Translations under genes and position numbers: made by a program
Notes under the pieces: generated by a model
Told to the model about the DNA's origin: nothing
Database searches by the model: none
What the model saw: only the letters and a program-made list of their open reading frames with translations
Part shown: in pieces, positions 53,290 through 62,653 of the stretch
How the letters are laid out: every line of letters starts with the position of its first letter
Numbering within the stretch: position 1 is the stretch's first letter
Origin: Streptomyces tauricus
GTDB taxonomy: Bacteria > Actinomycetota > Actinomycetes > Streptomycetales > Streptomycetaceae
NCBI RefSeq assembly: GCF_014650955.1
Contig: NZ_BMVY01000017.1
Coordinates: forward strand, 62,001 to 126,000
Length of the DNA stretch: 64,000 nt
Reading direction: 5' to 3'

Positions 53290-54477
53290 TCACTCTCCGA
53301 TAAGGGCATCCACGAACGCTTCCGGCTCGAACGGGGCCAGGTCGTCCGCGCCCTCGCCCAGACCGATGAGCTTGACGGGGACACCCAGCTCGCGCTGGAC
53401 GGCGATGACGATGCCGCCCTTGGCCGTGCCGTCGAGCTTGGTCAGGACGATGCCGGTGATGTTGACGACCTCGGCGAAGACGCGGGCCTGCACCAGACCG
53501 TTCTGACCGGTGGTGGCGTCCAGGACGAGCAGCACCTCGTCGAGCGGGGCGTGCTTCTCGACGACGCGCTTGACCTTGCCGAGTTCGTCCATGAGCCCGG
53601 TCTTGGTGTGCAGCCGGCCTGCCGTGTCGATGAGCACGACATCGGCACCCTCCTGGATGCCCTCCTTGACCGCGTCGAAGGCGATCGAGGCGGGGTCGCC
53701 GCCCTCGGGACCGCGTACGGTGCGGGCGCCGACGCGCTCACCCCAGGTCTGCAGCTGATCGGCGGCGGCGGCCCGGAAGGTGTCGGCCGCGCCGAGCAGC
53801 ACATGTTTGCCGTCGGCGACGAGCACACGGGCGAGCTTGCCGGTCGTGGTGGTCTTGCCGGTGCCGTTGACCCCGACGACCATCACGATGCCGGGCGTGT
53901 CCAGCGGCGACTCGGTGTGCACCGTGCGGTCGAAGTCGGGCACCAGCAGCGTGAGCAGTTCCTCGCGCAGCAGGGCGCGCAGCTCCTCGGGCGTGCGGGT
54001 GCCGAGCACCTTCACGCGCTCGCGCAGCCGCTCGACCAGCTCCTGGGTGGGCTGCACGCCGACGTCGGCGGTGAGCAGCGTGTCCTCGATCTCCTCCCAG
54101 GTGTCCTCGTCCAGGTGCTCGCGCGCGAGGAGCGTGAGGAGCCCCTTGCCGAGCGCGTTCTGTGAACGGGAGAGCCGGGCGCGCAGCCGCACCAGGCGGC
54201 CGGCGGTCGGTTCCGGGACCTCGATCGGGGGCGCTTCGACGACCGGAGCGGTCGCCGAGGTGTCCGGGAGATCCACCTCCTCTATCGTGCGGCGCGGTTC
54301 GTCGCGCGGCGTCTCGGCCTCGTCGCCGATGTGCGGCTCGGCCGGCGGAGCCGTGATGTCGGGGGCGGCGGGGGGCGGCGGGGGCAGCTGCTTGCGGCGG
54401 CGGCTGCCGACGATCAGGCCGCCGAGCGCGCCGATCACGACCACGGCGATGACTACAGCAAGGATGACGATTTCCAT
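53290..54477 (-). CDS. ftsY: Signal recognition particle receptor FtsY
   Basis: 395 aa from the ATG at 54477. An N-terminal TM (MEIVILAVVIAVVVIGALGG) and a Pro/Glu-rich acidic linker (about 30-90) precede the NG domain: GVNGTGKTTTTGKLARVL, DTFRAAA, DTAGRLHTK, LTKLDGTAKGG. The GTPase partner of Ffh at the membrane. The TM anchor is typical of actinobacterial FtsY. Confidence 0.96.
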   Translation of the reverse strand: MEIVILAVVIAVVVIGALGGLIVGSRRRKQLPPPPPAAPDITAPPAEPHIGDEAETPRDEPRRTIEEVDLPDTSATAPVVEAPPIEVPEPTAGRLVRLRARLSRSQNALGKGLLTLLAREHLDEDTWEEIEDTLLTADVGVQPTQELVERLRERVKVLGTRTPEELRALLREELLTLLVPDFDRTVHTESPLDTPGIVMVVGVNGTGKTTTTGKLARVLVADGKHVLLGAADTFRAAAADQLQTWGERVGARTVRGPEGGDPASIAFDAVKEGIQEGADVVLIDTAGRLHTKTGLMDELGKVKRVVEKHAPLDEVLLVLDATTGQNGLVQARVFAEVVNITGIVLTKLDGTAKGGIVIAVQRELGVPVKLIGLGEGADDLAPFEPEAFVDALIGE

Positions 54478-54635
54478 AACGGACCCAGTATGCGCGACCA
54501 CCCCCGGGCCTGCCCGAACCGGCTTTCCTCGCGCGGCCCCGCCCCGCACCCCTGGCCGCCTGACGGTCCGTCAGCTACCGTCACCCCCACCGGAGCCACC
54601 GACACCCCACCCGCCCGGCGAAGGGGACCCCTCCC

Positions 54636-55610
54636 ATGCCCGTAACGGTCGTACGTTTCAACCTCGTCGACCCCACCCCCACCCCCACCTCCCTCAGCGC
54701 CCGCTACAAAGCCGCCCTGGAGATGGCCGCCTACGCGGACGACCGCGGCATGACCACCGTGCAGACCGAGGAACACCACGGCGCCGCCAACAACTGGCTG
54801 CCCTCCCCGTTCACCTTCGCGGGCGCGGTCCTCGGCGCGACCCGCAAGATCGCGGTCACGGTCTCGGCGATCATCGGCCCCCTGCACGACCCGCTGCGCC
54901 TGGCCGAGGACATCGCCGTGCTGGACCTCCTCAGCGGCGGCCGGCTCGTCACGGTCGCGGGCATCGGCTACCGCCCCGAGGAGTACGCGCTCTTCGACGT
55001 GGAGTGGAAGCGGCGCGGCGCCCTCCAGGACGAGCTCCTGGAGACCCTGCTGAAGGCATGGACCGGCGAGGACTTCGAGTACCGCGGCCGTACGGTACGG
55101 GTCACTCCGCGTCCGTTCTCGGATCCGCACCCCCTGCTGCTGGTGGGCGGCTCCTCGAAGGCCGCGGCCCGCCGCGCGGCACGGCTGGGTCTGCCGTTCT
55201 TCCCCAGCGCGCACCTGCCGGACATCGAGGCGTACTACAAGGAGCGGCTCGTCGAGTACGGCACCGAGGGCTGGACCATGATGCCCGCGGCGGTGACCCC
55301 GCTGCTGCACCTCGCCGAGGACCCGGACCGCGCCTGGGCCGAGCACGGCGAGCACTTCCTGCACGAGGCCAGGACGTACGCCTCCTGGCAGTCCTCCGAC
55401 ATCCGCTCGGCGGTGAGGTCGGGGGCCACGACGGTGGAGGAGCTGCGCGCCGAGGGCGTCTACCGGATCGTGACGCCGGAGGAGTGCCTGGCGCTGGGCC
55501 TCGACAGCTACGTACTGCATCCGCTGTCCGGCGGGATGTCCGTCGACGAGGGGTGGCGCAGCATGCATCTGTTCTGCGAAAACGTGCTGCCCCGGCTCAA
55601 GGCCCTGTAG
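54636..55610 (+). CDS. LLM-class flavin-dependent oxidoreductase
   Basis: 324 aa; the ATG at 54636 has GGGGA upstream. Luciferase-like fold: VQTEEHHGAANNWLPSPFTF, RLAEDIAVLDLLSGGRLVTV, and HPLLLVGGSSKAAARRAARL. The family uses reduced FMN or F420; cofactor and substrate not predictable. Stand-alone gene convergent with glcP. Confidence 0.92.
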   Translation: MPVTVVRFNLVDPTPTPTSLSARYKAALEMAAYADDRGMTTVQTEEHHGAANNWLPSPFTFAGAVLGATRKIAVTVSAIIGPLHDPLRLAEDIAVLDLLSGGRLVTVAGIGYRPEEYALFDVEWKRRGALQDELLETLLKAWTGEDFEYRGRTVRVTPRPFSDPHPLLLVGGSSKAAARRAARLGLPFFPSAHLPDIEAYYKERLVEYGTEGWTMMPAAVTPLLHLAEDPDRAWAEHGEHFLHEARTYASWQSSDIRSAVRSGATTVEELRAEGVYRIVTPEECLALGLDSYVLHPLSGGMSVDEGWRSMHLFCENVLPRLKAL

Positions 55611-55647
55611 GCCTCGGAACCGGGGCGACGCGCTCTCTCACGAGTAC

Positions 55648-55683
55648 GGGGAGAAGGACAGCGGGGACTTGGCCCCTCTCCCC
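55648..55683. terminator. Terminator between LLM gene and glcP
   Basis: GGGGAGA (55648-55654) with TCTCCCC (55677-55683) and an inner GGGG/CCCC stem, in the 104-bp gap between convergent genes. Confidence 0.7.
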
Positions 55684-55714
55684 GGGTCGACGGGCGCCGA
55701 TGGGCCGCGACGGG

Positions 55715-57130
55715 CTAACCCATCTCCTCCAGCGTCTTGCCCTTCGTCTCCTTGACGAACTTGAGCACGAACGGGATGGAGAGCGCGGCGAACACCGTGT
55801 AGATCACGTAGGTCATCGAGAGGTTCCAGTCGGCCAGCGACGGGAAGCTCGCGGTGATGGCCCAGTTGGCGATCCACTGCGCGGCGGCGGCGACACCGAG
55901 CGCGGCGGCGCGGAGCTTGTTCGGGAACATCTCGCCGAGGAAGACCCAGACCACGACACCCCACGAGAGGGCGAAGAACAGGACGAACACATGGGCGGCG
56001 ATCAGTGCGACCCAGCCCTGGGTGGCGGGCAGCTTGCCGTCGACGAGGTCGTAGGAGAAGGCCCAGGCTTCCAGGCCGAGGCCGATGACCATGCCGACGG
56101 AGCCGATGAGCGCGAGCGGCTTACGGCCGATCCGGTCGACGAAGATCATGGCGATCACGGTGCCGACGATGTTGATGATCGACGTGGTGAACGAGTACAG
56201 GAACGAGTCCGTAGGGTCGACGCCCACCGACTGCCACAGCGTGGACGAGTAGTAGAACGCGACGTTGATGCCGACGAACTGCTGGAACACCGAGAGCCCG
56301 ATACCGATCCAGACGATCGGCTTGAAGAAGAAGGTGCCGCCCAGGAGGTCCTTGAAGGACGACTTGTGCTCGCTCTTCATGGCGTGCTCGATCTCGGCGA
56401 CGCGGGCGTCCAGGTCGATGTCGCCCTCGACCTCCCGCAGCACCTCACGGGCCCGCTTGTCCCGGCCCGCGGAGATCAGGAAGCGCGGCGACTCGGGGAT
56501 CGCGAAGGACAGCAGCCCGTAGATGACGGCCGGGATGACCATCACACCGAGCATGACCTGCCAGGCTTCGAGGCCCATGACCTTGCCGCGCTGGTCGCCG
56601 TCGGCGGCGTTGAGGATGCCCCAGTTGACGAGCTGCGAGATGGCGATGCCGATGACGATCGCGGCCTGCTGGAACGAGCCGAGCCGCCCGCGGTACGCGG
56701 CCGGGGAGACCTCGGCGATGTAGGCCGGGCCGATGACCGAGGCCATACCGATCGCGAAGCCGCCGATGACCCGCCAGAAGGCCAGGTCGTACAGGGCGAA
56801 GGGCAGTGCGGAGCCCACCGCGCTGACGGTGAACAGCACGGCCGAGATCTGCATGCAGCGGATCCGGCCGATGCGGTCGGCGATGCGGCCCGCGGTGGCG
56901 GCGCCGATCGCACAGCCGATGAGGGCGATGGCGATGACCTGGGCCAGGGCTGCGGAGCCGACCTCGTACCGGTCGCGGATGGCCTCGACGGCTCCGTTGA
57001 TCACGGCGCTGTCGTAGCCGAAGAGGAAGCCACCCATCGCGGCCGCCGCCGCGATGAAGATGACGTGCCCGAGATGCTCGGGATGAGCCGCTCGGGCTCC
57101 GGACGGGGGTGGCTGCGCTGTGCTGGTCAC
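55715..57130 (-). CDS. glcP: Glucose permease GlcP (sugar porter MFS)
   Basis: 471 aa, GTG start with GAGGAG upstream. Twelve TM helices with sugar-porter signatures GRIADRIGR, RVIGGFAIGMASVIGPAYIA, PESPRFLIS, QQFVGINVAFYYSS and DRIGRKPL. Closely resembles the S. coelicolor glucose permease GlcP, the main proton-glucose symporter, whose activity feeds glucose-kinase-dependent carbon repression. Its promoter carries a palindromic motif between -35 and -10. Confidence 0.93.
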   Translation of the reverse strand: MTSTAQPPPSGARAAHPEHLGHVIFIAAAAAMGGFLFGYDSAVINGAVEAIRDRYEVGSAALAQVIAIALIGCAIGAATAGRIADRIGRIRCMQISAVLFTVSAVGSALPFALYDLAFWRVIGGFAIGMASVIGPAYIAEVSPAAYRGRLGSFQQAAIVIGIAISQLVNWGILNAADGDQRGKVMGLEAWQVMLGVMVIPAVIYGLLSFAIPESPRFLISAGRDKRAREVLREVEGDIDLDARVAEIEHAMKSEHKSSFKDLLGGTFFFKPIVWIGIGLSVFQQFVGINVAFYYSSTLWQSVGVDPTDSFLYSFTTSIINIVGTVIAMIFVDRIGRKPLALIGSVGMVIGLGLEAWAFSYDLVDGKLPATQGWVALIAAHVFVLFFALSWGVVVWVFLGEMFPNKLRAAALGVAAAAQWIANWAITASFPSLADWNLSMTYVIYTVFAALSIPFVLKFVKETKGKTLEEMG

Positions 57131-57251
57131 GTGTAACTCCTCGGGCCACCGGCCTCACTGCCGGGGGTGGGGGCGAGCCCTTCCGGACGGTGTCTCCAGT
57201 GGCGCACACGTTTACGCCACCCACCACCTGAAGGTAAAAGCAACGAAGCAG

Positions 57252-57279
57252 AGACTATGCCTTCAAGTTTCGAAGTCAA
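57252..57279 (-). promoter_or_regulatory. glcP promoter with operator-like palindrome in the spacer
   Basis: On the minus strand TTGACT (57274-57279) and TAGTCT (57252-57257) are separated by 16 nt. The spacer contains TTCGAAACTTGAA (57262-57274), a near-palindrome repeated as TTCAAGTCTTGAA at 57336-57348, 74 bp upstream. A promoter with an overlapping repressor site is the simplest reading. Confidence 0.7.
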
Positions 57280-57335
57280 CAGGGGGTCCCATGAAGAGTG
57301 GGCACCGAGAAACCACCCTATGTGACGGACTGGTG

Positions 57336-57348
57336 TTCAAGACTTGAA
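57336..57348. promoter_or_regulatory. Second copy of the glcP palindromic motif
   Basis: TTCAAGACTTGAA on the plus strand, a perfect TTCAAG-A-CTTGAA palindrome. It matches the site inside the glcP promoter spacer at 10 of 13 positions and is 74 bp (about seven helical turns) from it. Confidence 0.65.
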
Positions 57349-57570
57349 GAGATCGAGGCTGCGTAGCTACGGATACCCCGTAAGCGACGCGAGGAACGCC
57401 ACAACCGCCGCGGGTCCCGGACGGGTGTTCCCGGGCGGCCGGACCGACGGGTACCGCCGTTCGGGCGAGGGCCGGTGGGTCACCCGGCCGGGACGGCCGC
57501 CGGTCGGGACGCTCGCCGAGCGGGACAGTCCTCGGCCGGGGCGGGCGGCCGCTGAGCTGTGCGGCTTGGG

Positions 57571-60500
57571 TCAGCGCAGTCGTTGGCTGATGACCTTCGA
57601 CACTCCGTCGCCCTGCATGGACACGCCGTACAGCGCGTCGGCGACCTCCATCGTCCGCTTCTGGTGCGTGATCACGATCAGCTGCGAGGCCTCCCGCAGC
57701 TCCCGCATGATCCCGATCAGCCGCTGCAGATTGGTGTCGTCGAGCGCCGCCTCGACCTCGTCCATCACATAGAACGGGCTGGGCCGTGCCTTGAAGATCG
57801 CCACGAGCATCGCGACGGCGGTCAGCGACCGCTCACCGCCGGAGAGCAGCGAGAGCCGCTTGACCTTCTTCCCCGGCGGCCTCGCCTCGACGTCCACACC
57901 TGTGGTGAGCATGTTGTCGGGATCGGTCAGGATCAGCCGTCCGTCACCCCCCGGGAACAGCCGCCCGAAGACCCCTTCGAACTCCCGTGCCGTGTCCCGG
58001 AACGCCTCGGTGAAGACCTGCTCGACCCGCTCGTCGACCTCCTTCACCACCTGGAGAAGGTCGATACGCGTCTTCTTCAGATCCTCCAGCTGCTCGCTGA
58101 GGAACTTGTGGCGCTCCTCCAGCGCGGCGAACTCCTCCAGCGCGAGCGGGTTGACCTTGCCGAGCTGCTGGTAGGCCCGCTCGGCCGCCTTGAGCCGCTT
58201 CTCCTGCTCGGAACGGTGGAAGGGGCGGGGCTGGTTACGCGGATGCTCCGGGTCGTCCGGCAGCTCCTCGCCCTCGGCGGGCAGCGACGGCGGTACGAGC
58301 TGGGTGGGGCCGAAGTCCGCGACCAGGCCCGCCGGCTCGACGCCCAGTTCCTCCAGCGCCTTTGCCTCCAGCTGCTCGATCCGCAGCCGTTTCTCGGCCC
58401 CGAGCACCTCACCGCGGTGCACCGAGTCCGTGAGCTTGTCCAGCTCGGCCTTGAGATCGCGGCCCTGGTTGCGGGCCACGACGAGTTCCTGCTCCCGGCG
58501 CGCCTTGGCGCTCTCCGCCGCCGTACGCTCCTCGTCCGCGCGGCCGAGGGAGACCTCGACGTGGGCGAGCAGCTGCCGTGCGCCGGAGGCGACGGCCCCG
58601 GCGACCGCGGCCTCGTGCCGCAGCCGCGCCCGGCGCTGCTCGGCGCGGGCCCGTGCCTCGCGTTCGGCGCGCGCGGCCCGGTCGAGCGAGTCGGCCCGCC
58701 CGGCGAGCCCCTTGACCCGCTCCTCGTGCGTACGCACCTGGAGCCGGGCCTCCATCTCGGTCTGCCGCGCGTTGGCGCCGTCGGCCGCGAGCCGGTCGCG
58801 TACGGAGGTGTCGGGTTCCTCCTCGACCGGCATCTCCTCGGCGACGACGAGCCGTTCGGCCAGCTCCTCCGCCTCCTCCACGGCCCGGTCGAGAGCTTCC
58901 TGCGCACGCGCCGCCGCGGCGGTGCTCCGCTCGGCCTCTCCCGCGGCGCCCCGCGCCTGCCCGGCCAGCCGCCCGAGCTGCTGCGCGACCTGGGACTTCT
59001 CGCGCTCCCCGGCGCGCCGCCGCTCCCCCAACTCCTCGACCAGAGCGACCCGTTCCTTGCGCAGTTCGGTGGCGCGATGCTGGGCCCCGCTCAACTCCTC
59101 GCACAGCACGCCGAGTTCTTCCAGCTCCGCCGTGGCCTCGTCCACCGACGCCTGTACTTCGAGCAGGCTGGGTGCTCCGGCGGAACCGCCCTGTGCGAAG
59201 TGCGCGCCGAGCAGGTCCCCCTCGGCGGTCACGGCGGTCAGCTCGGGCCGCGCGTAGACAAGATCCTCGGCGTCCTCCAGGGTCCCCACCACGACGATCC
59301 CCCGCAACAGCCGCCGCACGGCAGGCATGAGATCGGCGGGCGCCCGCACGAGATCGGCGGCGTACGGGGGGCCGCCGGGGCGCGACTGAGCGAGTCCGCG
59401 ACCGACGCCGACGGACTCGCCGAACTCACCGGAGTGGCCGGAGTAACTGGACTCGCCGGAGTGGCCGGACCCTCCCAAGTCGCCGGAATCGCGGGACCCA
59501 CCGGAGTCGCGGGACTCACCGGAGTCACCGGACCCACCGGGCTCACCGGAGTCGCGGCACTCACCGGACCCGCCGGCGTCTGCCGGGCCGCCGGGGCCCC
59601 CGGCACCAGCGGGGCCCGGGGCCATCGGGCGCTGGGGACCCTCTCCGGTCACGAGGCCCGGGCCCGTCGGGCGCTGGGAGCCCTCTCCGGTCACGGAGCC
59701 CGGGGCCGTCCGGCGCTGGGGACCCTCTCCGGTCACGGAGGCCGGGGCCATCGGGCGCTGGGAGCCCTCTCCGGACACGGCGGCGGCCCCTCCAGGGGTG
59801 CGCGTCGGGTCCGGCGCGTCGCTCGGCTCCGGGGCGCCCGCCAGCAGCAGCGCCGCTCGGCCCGCGTCCTGTTTGCGGAGCAGGCGGATGGCCTCCGCGG
59901 CCGAGGCGGGCGTGGTCACCGCGATCGCGTCCGCCGCCGCGCCGAAGGCGGCGGCCAGCGCGACCTCGTGGCCCGGTGTGACGGAGAGCAGTCCGGCGGC
60001 GGGGCCGAGCAGCCCCGAGAGCCGGTCCTTGGCCGCGAGCAGCGCCCCGGTGCCGTCCTTGCGGCGCAGGCCCAGAGCGAGCGCGTCGCGCCGGGCCTGG
60101 GTGGCCGCGCGCCTGCGTTCGGCGGAGGTGGCCGCCTCACGGGCCGCGGTCAGTGCGGACTCGGCGTCGGCGAGAGCGCTCCTGGCCGCCTCGTGCCGCC
60201 CGGCGAGTTCCTCGTCGCCCGCGTCCAGCCCGTCGACCTCGGCCTTGAGCTGCTCGTACTCCTCCTGAGCGGCGACCGCGCGGTCCTGCGCCTCGTCGCG
60301 GGCGGCGGCGAGCCGGTCGATCTCGGACTGGGCGGAGGCAGCACGCGAACGGGCCGCGTTGACCTGGCCGCTCAGCCGCGCCAGCCCCTCGCGGCGGTCG
60401 GCGATGGCCCGGGCCACGTCCTTCAGGCGCCGCTCCTCCACCGCCAGTTCACGCTCCAGGTCGGCCCGGTGAGCGACGGTGTCCTCCAGGGCGTGCTCGG

Positions 60501-61551
60501 CCGCCTCCAGGGCCGCTTCGAGCTCGGCCTCCTGCTCGCGCACCCGCGCGGCCTCGCGCTCCATGTCCTCGGGGTCGCGTCCGCGCCGCTCCTCCGGCGG
60601 CTGGGCGGTCGCGCTCTTCACCCGGGCGTCCGCGAGTGAGACCGTGCCGCGCACCCGCTCGGCCAGCTGCGACAGCTCGTACCAGGTCTGCTGGGCCCGC
60701 TGCAGCCGCGGGGCGAGCCGCCGCACCTCGTCCTCCAGCGTCGCCTCGCGCTGGAGGGCCTTGCGCAACTCGGCCTCGGCGGCCTCCTTGCGCTCCTTGA
60801 GCGCGGCCTCGTCCGCGACCTCGGCCTGGAGCGCCCCCCGCAGCCGTACGAGATCGTCGGCGAGCAGCCTCAGCCGGGCGTCGCGGAGGTCGGCCTGGAT
60901 GACGGCGGCCCGGCGCGCGACGGCGGCCTGCCGGCCGAGCGGCTTCAACTGCCGCCGCAGCTCGTCGGTGAGGTCCTGCACCCGCGCGAGGTTGGCCTGC
61001 ATCGCGTCCAGCTTCCGCAGCGCCTTCTCCTTGCGCTTGCGGTGCTTGAGGACGCCCGCGGCCTCCTCGATGAAGGCGCGGCGGCCCATCGGATCGGCGT
61101 GCAGGACGGAGTCGAGCTGGCCCTGTCCGACGATGACGTGCATCTCACGGCCGATGCCGGAGTCGGACAACAGCTCCTGAATGTCCAGCAATCGGCAGGT
61201 ATCGCCGTTGATCTGGTACTCGCTGCCGCCGTTGCGGAACATGATCCGCGTGATGGTGACCTCGGCGTACTCGATGGGCAGCGCGCCGTCGGAGTTGTCG
61301 ATCGTCAGAGAGACCTCCGCGCGGCCCAGCGGGGGCCGCCCGGTGGTGCCGGCGAAGATGACGTCCTCCATCTTGCCGCCGCGCAGCGACTTGGCTCCCT
61401 GCTCCCCCATGACCCAGCTCAGGGCGTCCACGACATTGGACTTGCCGGAGCCGTTGGGCCCCACGACGCAGGTGATGCCCGGCTCGAACCGCAGCGTCGT
61501 GGCCGAGGCGAACGATTTGAACCCGCGCAGGGTCAGAGCCTTGAGGTGCAC
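57571..61551 (-). CDS. smc: Chromosome segregation protein SMC with repeat-expanded hinge
   Basis: 1326 aa from the GTG at 61551 (VHLKALTLRGFKSFA); GGGAGG is 14 nt upstream. ATPase head halves: Walker A CVVGPNGSGKSNVVDALSWV; signature KRLSLLSGGERSLTA; Walker B SPFYVMDEVEAALDD. Two long coiled-coil arms flank a hinge at about 505-790. The hinge is split by about 140 extra residues: four 14-residue repeats of the type SVTGEGSQRPMAPG (about 590-645) and a Ser/Gly/Asp-rich stretch (about 650-710). SMC proteins of Streptomyces are usually about 1185 aa, so the expansion accounts for the excess. Condenses and segregates chromosomes with ScpA/ScpB. Confidence 0.95.
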   Translation of the reverse strand: MHLKALTLRGFKSFASATTLRFEPGITCVVGPNGSGKSNVVDALSWVMGEQGAKSLRGGKMEDVIFAGTTGRPPLGRAEVSLTIDNSDGALPIEYAEVTITRIMFRNGGSEYQINGDTCRLLDIQELLSDSGIGREMHVIVGQGQLDSVLHADPMGRRAFIEEAAGVLKHRKRKEKALRKLDAMQANLARVQDLTDELRRQLKPLGRQAAVARRAAVIQADLRDARLRLLADDLVRLRGALQAEVADEAALKERKEAAEAELRKALQREATLEDEVRRLAPRLQRAQQTWYELSQLAERVRGTVSLADARVKSATAQPPEERRGRDPEDMEREAARVREQEAELEAALEAAEHALEDTVAHRADLERELAVEERRLKDVARAIADRREGLARLSGQVNAARSRAASAQSEIDRLAAARDEAQDRAVAAQEEYEQLKAEVDGLDAGDEELAGRHEAARSALADAESALTAAREAATSAERRRAATQARRDALALGLRRKDGTGALLAAKDRLSGLLGPAAGLLSVTPGHEVALAAAFGAAADAIAVTTPASAAEAIRLLRKQDAGRAALLLAGAPEPSDAPDPTRTPGGAAAVSGEGSQRPMAPASVTGEGPQRRTAPGSVTGEGSQRPTGPGLVTGEGPQRPMAPGPAGAGGPGGPADAGGSGECRDSGEPGGSGDSGESRDSGGSRDSGDLGGSGHSGESSYSGHSGEFGESVGVGRGLAQSRPGGPPYAADLVRAPADLMPAVRRLLRGIVVVGTLEDAEDLVYARPELTAVTAEGDLLGAHFAQGGSAGAPSLLEVQASVDEATAELEELGVLCEELSGAQHRATELRKERVALVEELGERRRAGEREKSQVAQQLGRLAGQARGAAGEAERSTAAAARAQEALDRAVEEAEELAERLVVAEEMPVEEEPDTSVRDRLAADGANARQTEMEARLQVRTHEERVKGLAGRADSLDRAARAEREARARAEQRRARLRHEAAVAGAVASGARQLLAHVEVSLGRADEERTAAESAKARREQELVVARNQGRDLKAELDKLTDSVHRGEVLGAEKRLRIEQLEAKALEELGVEPAGLVADFGPTQLVPPSLPAEGEELPDDPEHPRNQPRPFHRSEQEKRLKAAERAYQQLGKVNPLALEEFAALEERHKFLSEQLEDLKKTRIDLLQVVKEVDERVEQVFTEAFRDTAREFEGVFGRLFPGGDGRLILTDPDNMLTTGVDVEARPPGKKVKRLSLLSGGERSLTAVAMLVAIFKARPSPFYVMDEVEAALDDTNLQRLIGIMRELREASQLIVITHQKRTMEVADALYGVSMQGDGVSKVISQRLR
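59617..59784 (-). repeat. Four 42-bp tandem repeats inside smc
   Basis: Units marked by GGGCGCTGGG begin near 59627, 59669, 59711 and 59753, exactly 42 bp apart, so they keep the reading frame and encode 14-residue repeats. A second tract of imperfect 9-bp units follows at about 59440-59600. Confidence 0.9.
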
Positions 61552-61684
61552 GCAGCCGGACTTTACCTCCCGGGTCCGTCTCACTCCACGAACGCGCGGT
61601 TTCACCCATGAACGTGCAGGGCACACCAGACGTTAAAGAGGGTGAACAGCGAGCGATGAGCGATGGAGTACCCGGGGGAAAGAA

Positions 61685-61706
61685 AGAAGGGACGCCGAAG
61701 CGTCCC
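61685..61706 (-). terminator. UUCG-tetraloop terminator upstream of smc
   Basis: On the minus strand AAGGGACGC-TTCG-GCGTCCCTT followed by CTTTCTTT: a perfect 9-bp stem, stable tetraloop and U-rich tail. It separates the small coiled-coil gene from smc. Confidence 0.9.
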
Positions 61707-61773
61707 TTGCAACTCTGTTAGCGGCTGACACAGGCAGCCTGTTCACTGGTGGTGGTGTAGTGCTCTTCAGCGA

Positions 61774-61977
61774 TCAGGTGAGCGCAGGCTCCGCCTGGGG
61801 TACGTCGATGCTTTCGAGAAGCGAGTCGTGAGAAGCGGCAGCCGCGAGCGCGTCGTTCTCCGCCTGGATTCGTCCGAGCTCGGATTCCAGGTCCTGGACG
61901 CGCTGCTGGAGCCGTCGCATCTCGGCAATGAGTCGCGGGTCGGAGCCGCCGACGTAACCGAGAAGCGCCTTTGCCAT
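61774..61977 (-). CDS. Small conserved coiled-coil protein
   Basis: 67 aa from the ATG at 61977. It starts MAKALLGYVGGSDPRLIAEM and continues as a coiled coil (RRLQQRVQDLESELGRIQAE, NDALAA). I recognise this as a highly conserved actinobacterial protein usually encoded just before smc; no function is established. A terminator lies 68 nt after its stop. Confidence 0.88.
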   Translation of the reverse strand: MAKALLGYVGGSDPRLIAEMRRLQQRVQDLESELGRIQAENDALAAAASHDSLLESIDVPQAEPALT

Positions 61978-62371
61978 GATGGATGGTCCTCCACACTGAG
62001 TGACCGACCGAAGCGGTGTGGGTCGTGAGGGAATCGCACCCGCGATGCTTGGCGATCTTGTGTTCTTGCTGCCGCTCTTACATGCCAAACAGCTAAGGTG
62101 CGCGGGGACTTTCAGCGTCTCACCAAAAAGTTTGACGGTCAACACGATCACGCCCCGTATTGGCGGGCAACCCTCGGCGCGCGGCCTCGGAACGGGCGGC
62201 GCGGCCTCTGTGTCGGGGCCCCTGGGGCGTGGAGATCATCCTTGTCCGCGGAGCCTGCCACGGCTGGTGGTTTCTTGGCAACCACCTGGGGCTTTCTCTC
62301 CGGAACGGGTACCCGGCGCGCGCCCCGCGCTCACGTCGAGGAGGGCCGCGACCGCCTCCGCCGAGTGGATC
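61978..62371. other. 394-bp gap between acyP and the small coiled-coil gene
   Basis: Should hold the promoter of the small gene. An 11-bp palindrome TTGACGGTCAA lies at 62132-62142. Open frames across it have no family resemblance. Nothing else is recognisable. Confidence 0.55.
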
Positions 62372-62653
62372 TCACCGGATGGCGAAGCCGTCGTAGCCGC
62401 CACGGGGCGTGTCCCAGATCTCAGTCACTCCGTCGACCCGGCCCGGCGTGTCGTCTCCCATGAGCCACTCCAGCAACCCCTGACACCCCTCCCGGGGGCC
62501 CTCAGCGACCACCTGGACCCTTCCGTCCTCCAAATTGAGAGCAAAACCACTCAGGCCACCGATCTCCAGGGCCCTGGCTCGCGTGTACCAGCGGAAACCC
62601 ACCCCTTGCACGCGCCCGCGTACCCAGGCGACCAGCCTCGTATGCTCACTCAT
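62372..62653 (-). CDS. acyP: Acylphosphatase
   Basis: 93 aa, ATG at 62653. The signature RLVAWVRGRVQGVGFRWYTR contains the phosphate-binding loop and catalytic Arg, and GFALNLEDGRVQVVAEG carries the Asn-containing motif (catalytic Asn within ALNLEDG). Hydrolyses acyl phosphates. Placement beside smc is conserved in streptomycetes. Confidence 0.95.
   Translation of the reverse strand: MSEHTRLVAWVRGRVQGVGFRWYTRARALEIGGLSGFALNLEDGRVQVVAEGPREGCQGLLEWLMGDDTPGRVDGVTEIWDTPRGGYDGFAIR

Larger units (their letters stand above)
57131..57570. other. 440-bp gap upstream of glcP
   Basis: Holds the glcP promoter and two related 13-bp palindromic motifs (57262-57274 and 57336-57348). No gene-like frame is visible on either strand. 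The part from 57360 to the smc stop at 57571 shows nothing else I can name. Confidence 0.65.

Noticed and set aside
53780..57136. 1118-codon plus-strand frame across ftsY, the LLM gene and glcP
   Set aside because: It crosses three well-identified genes in other frames and has no coherent domain; it is a shadow.
57559..60639. 1026-codon plus-strand frame over smc
   Set aside because: Antisense to SMC; its repeats mirror the hinge repeats and do not form a known protein.
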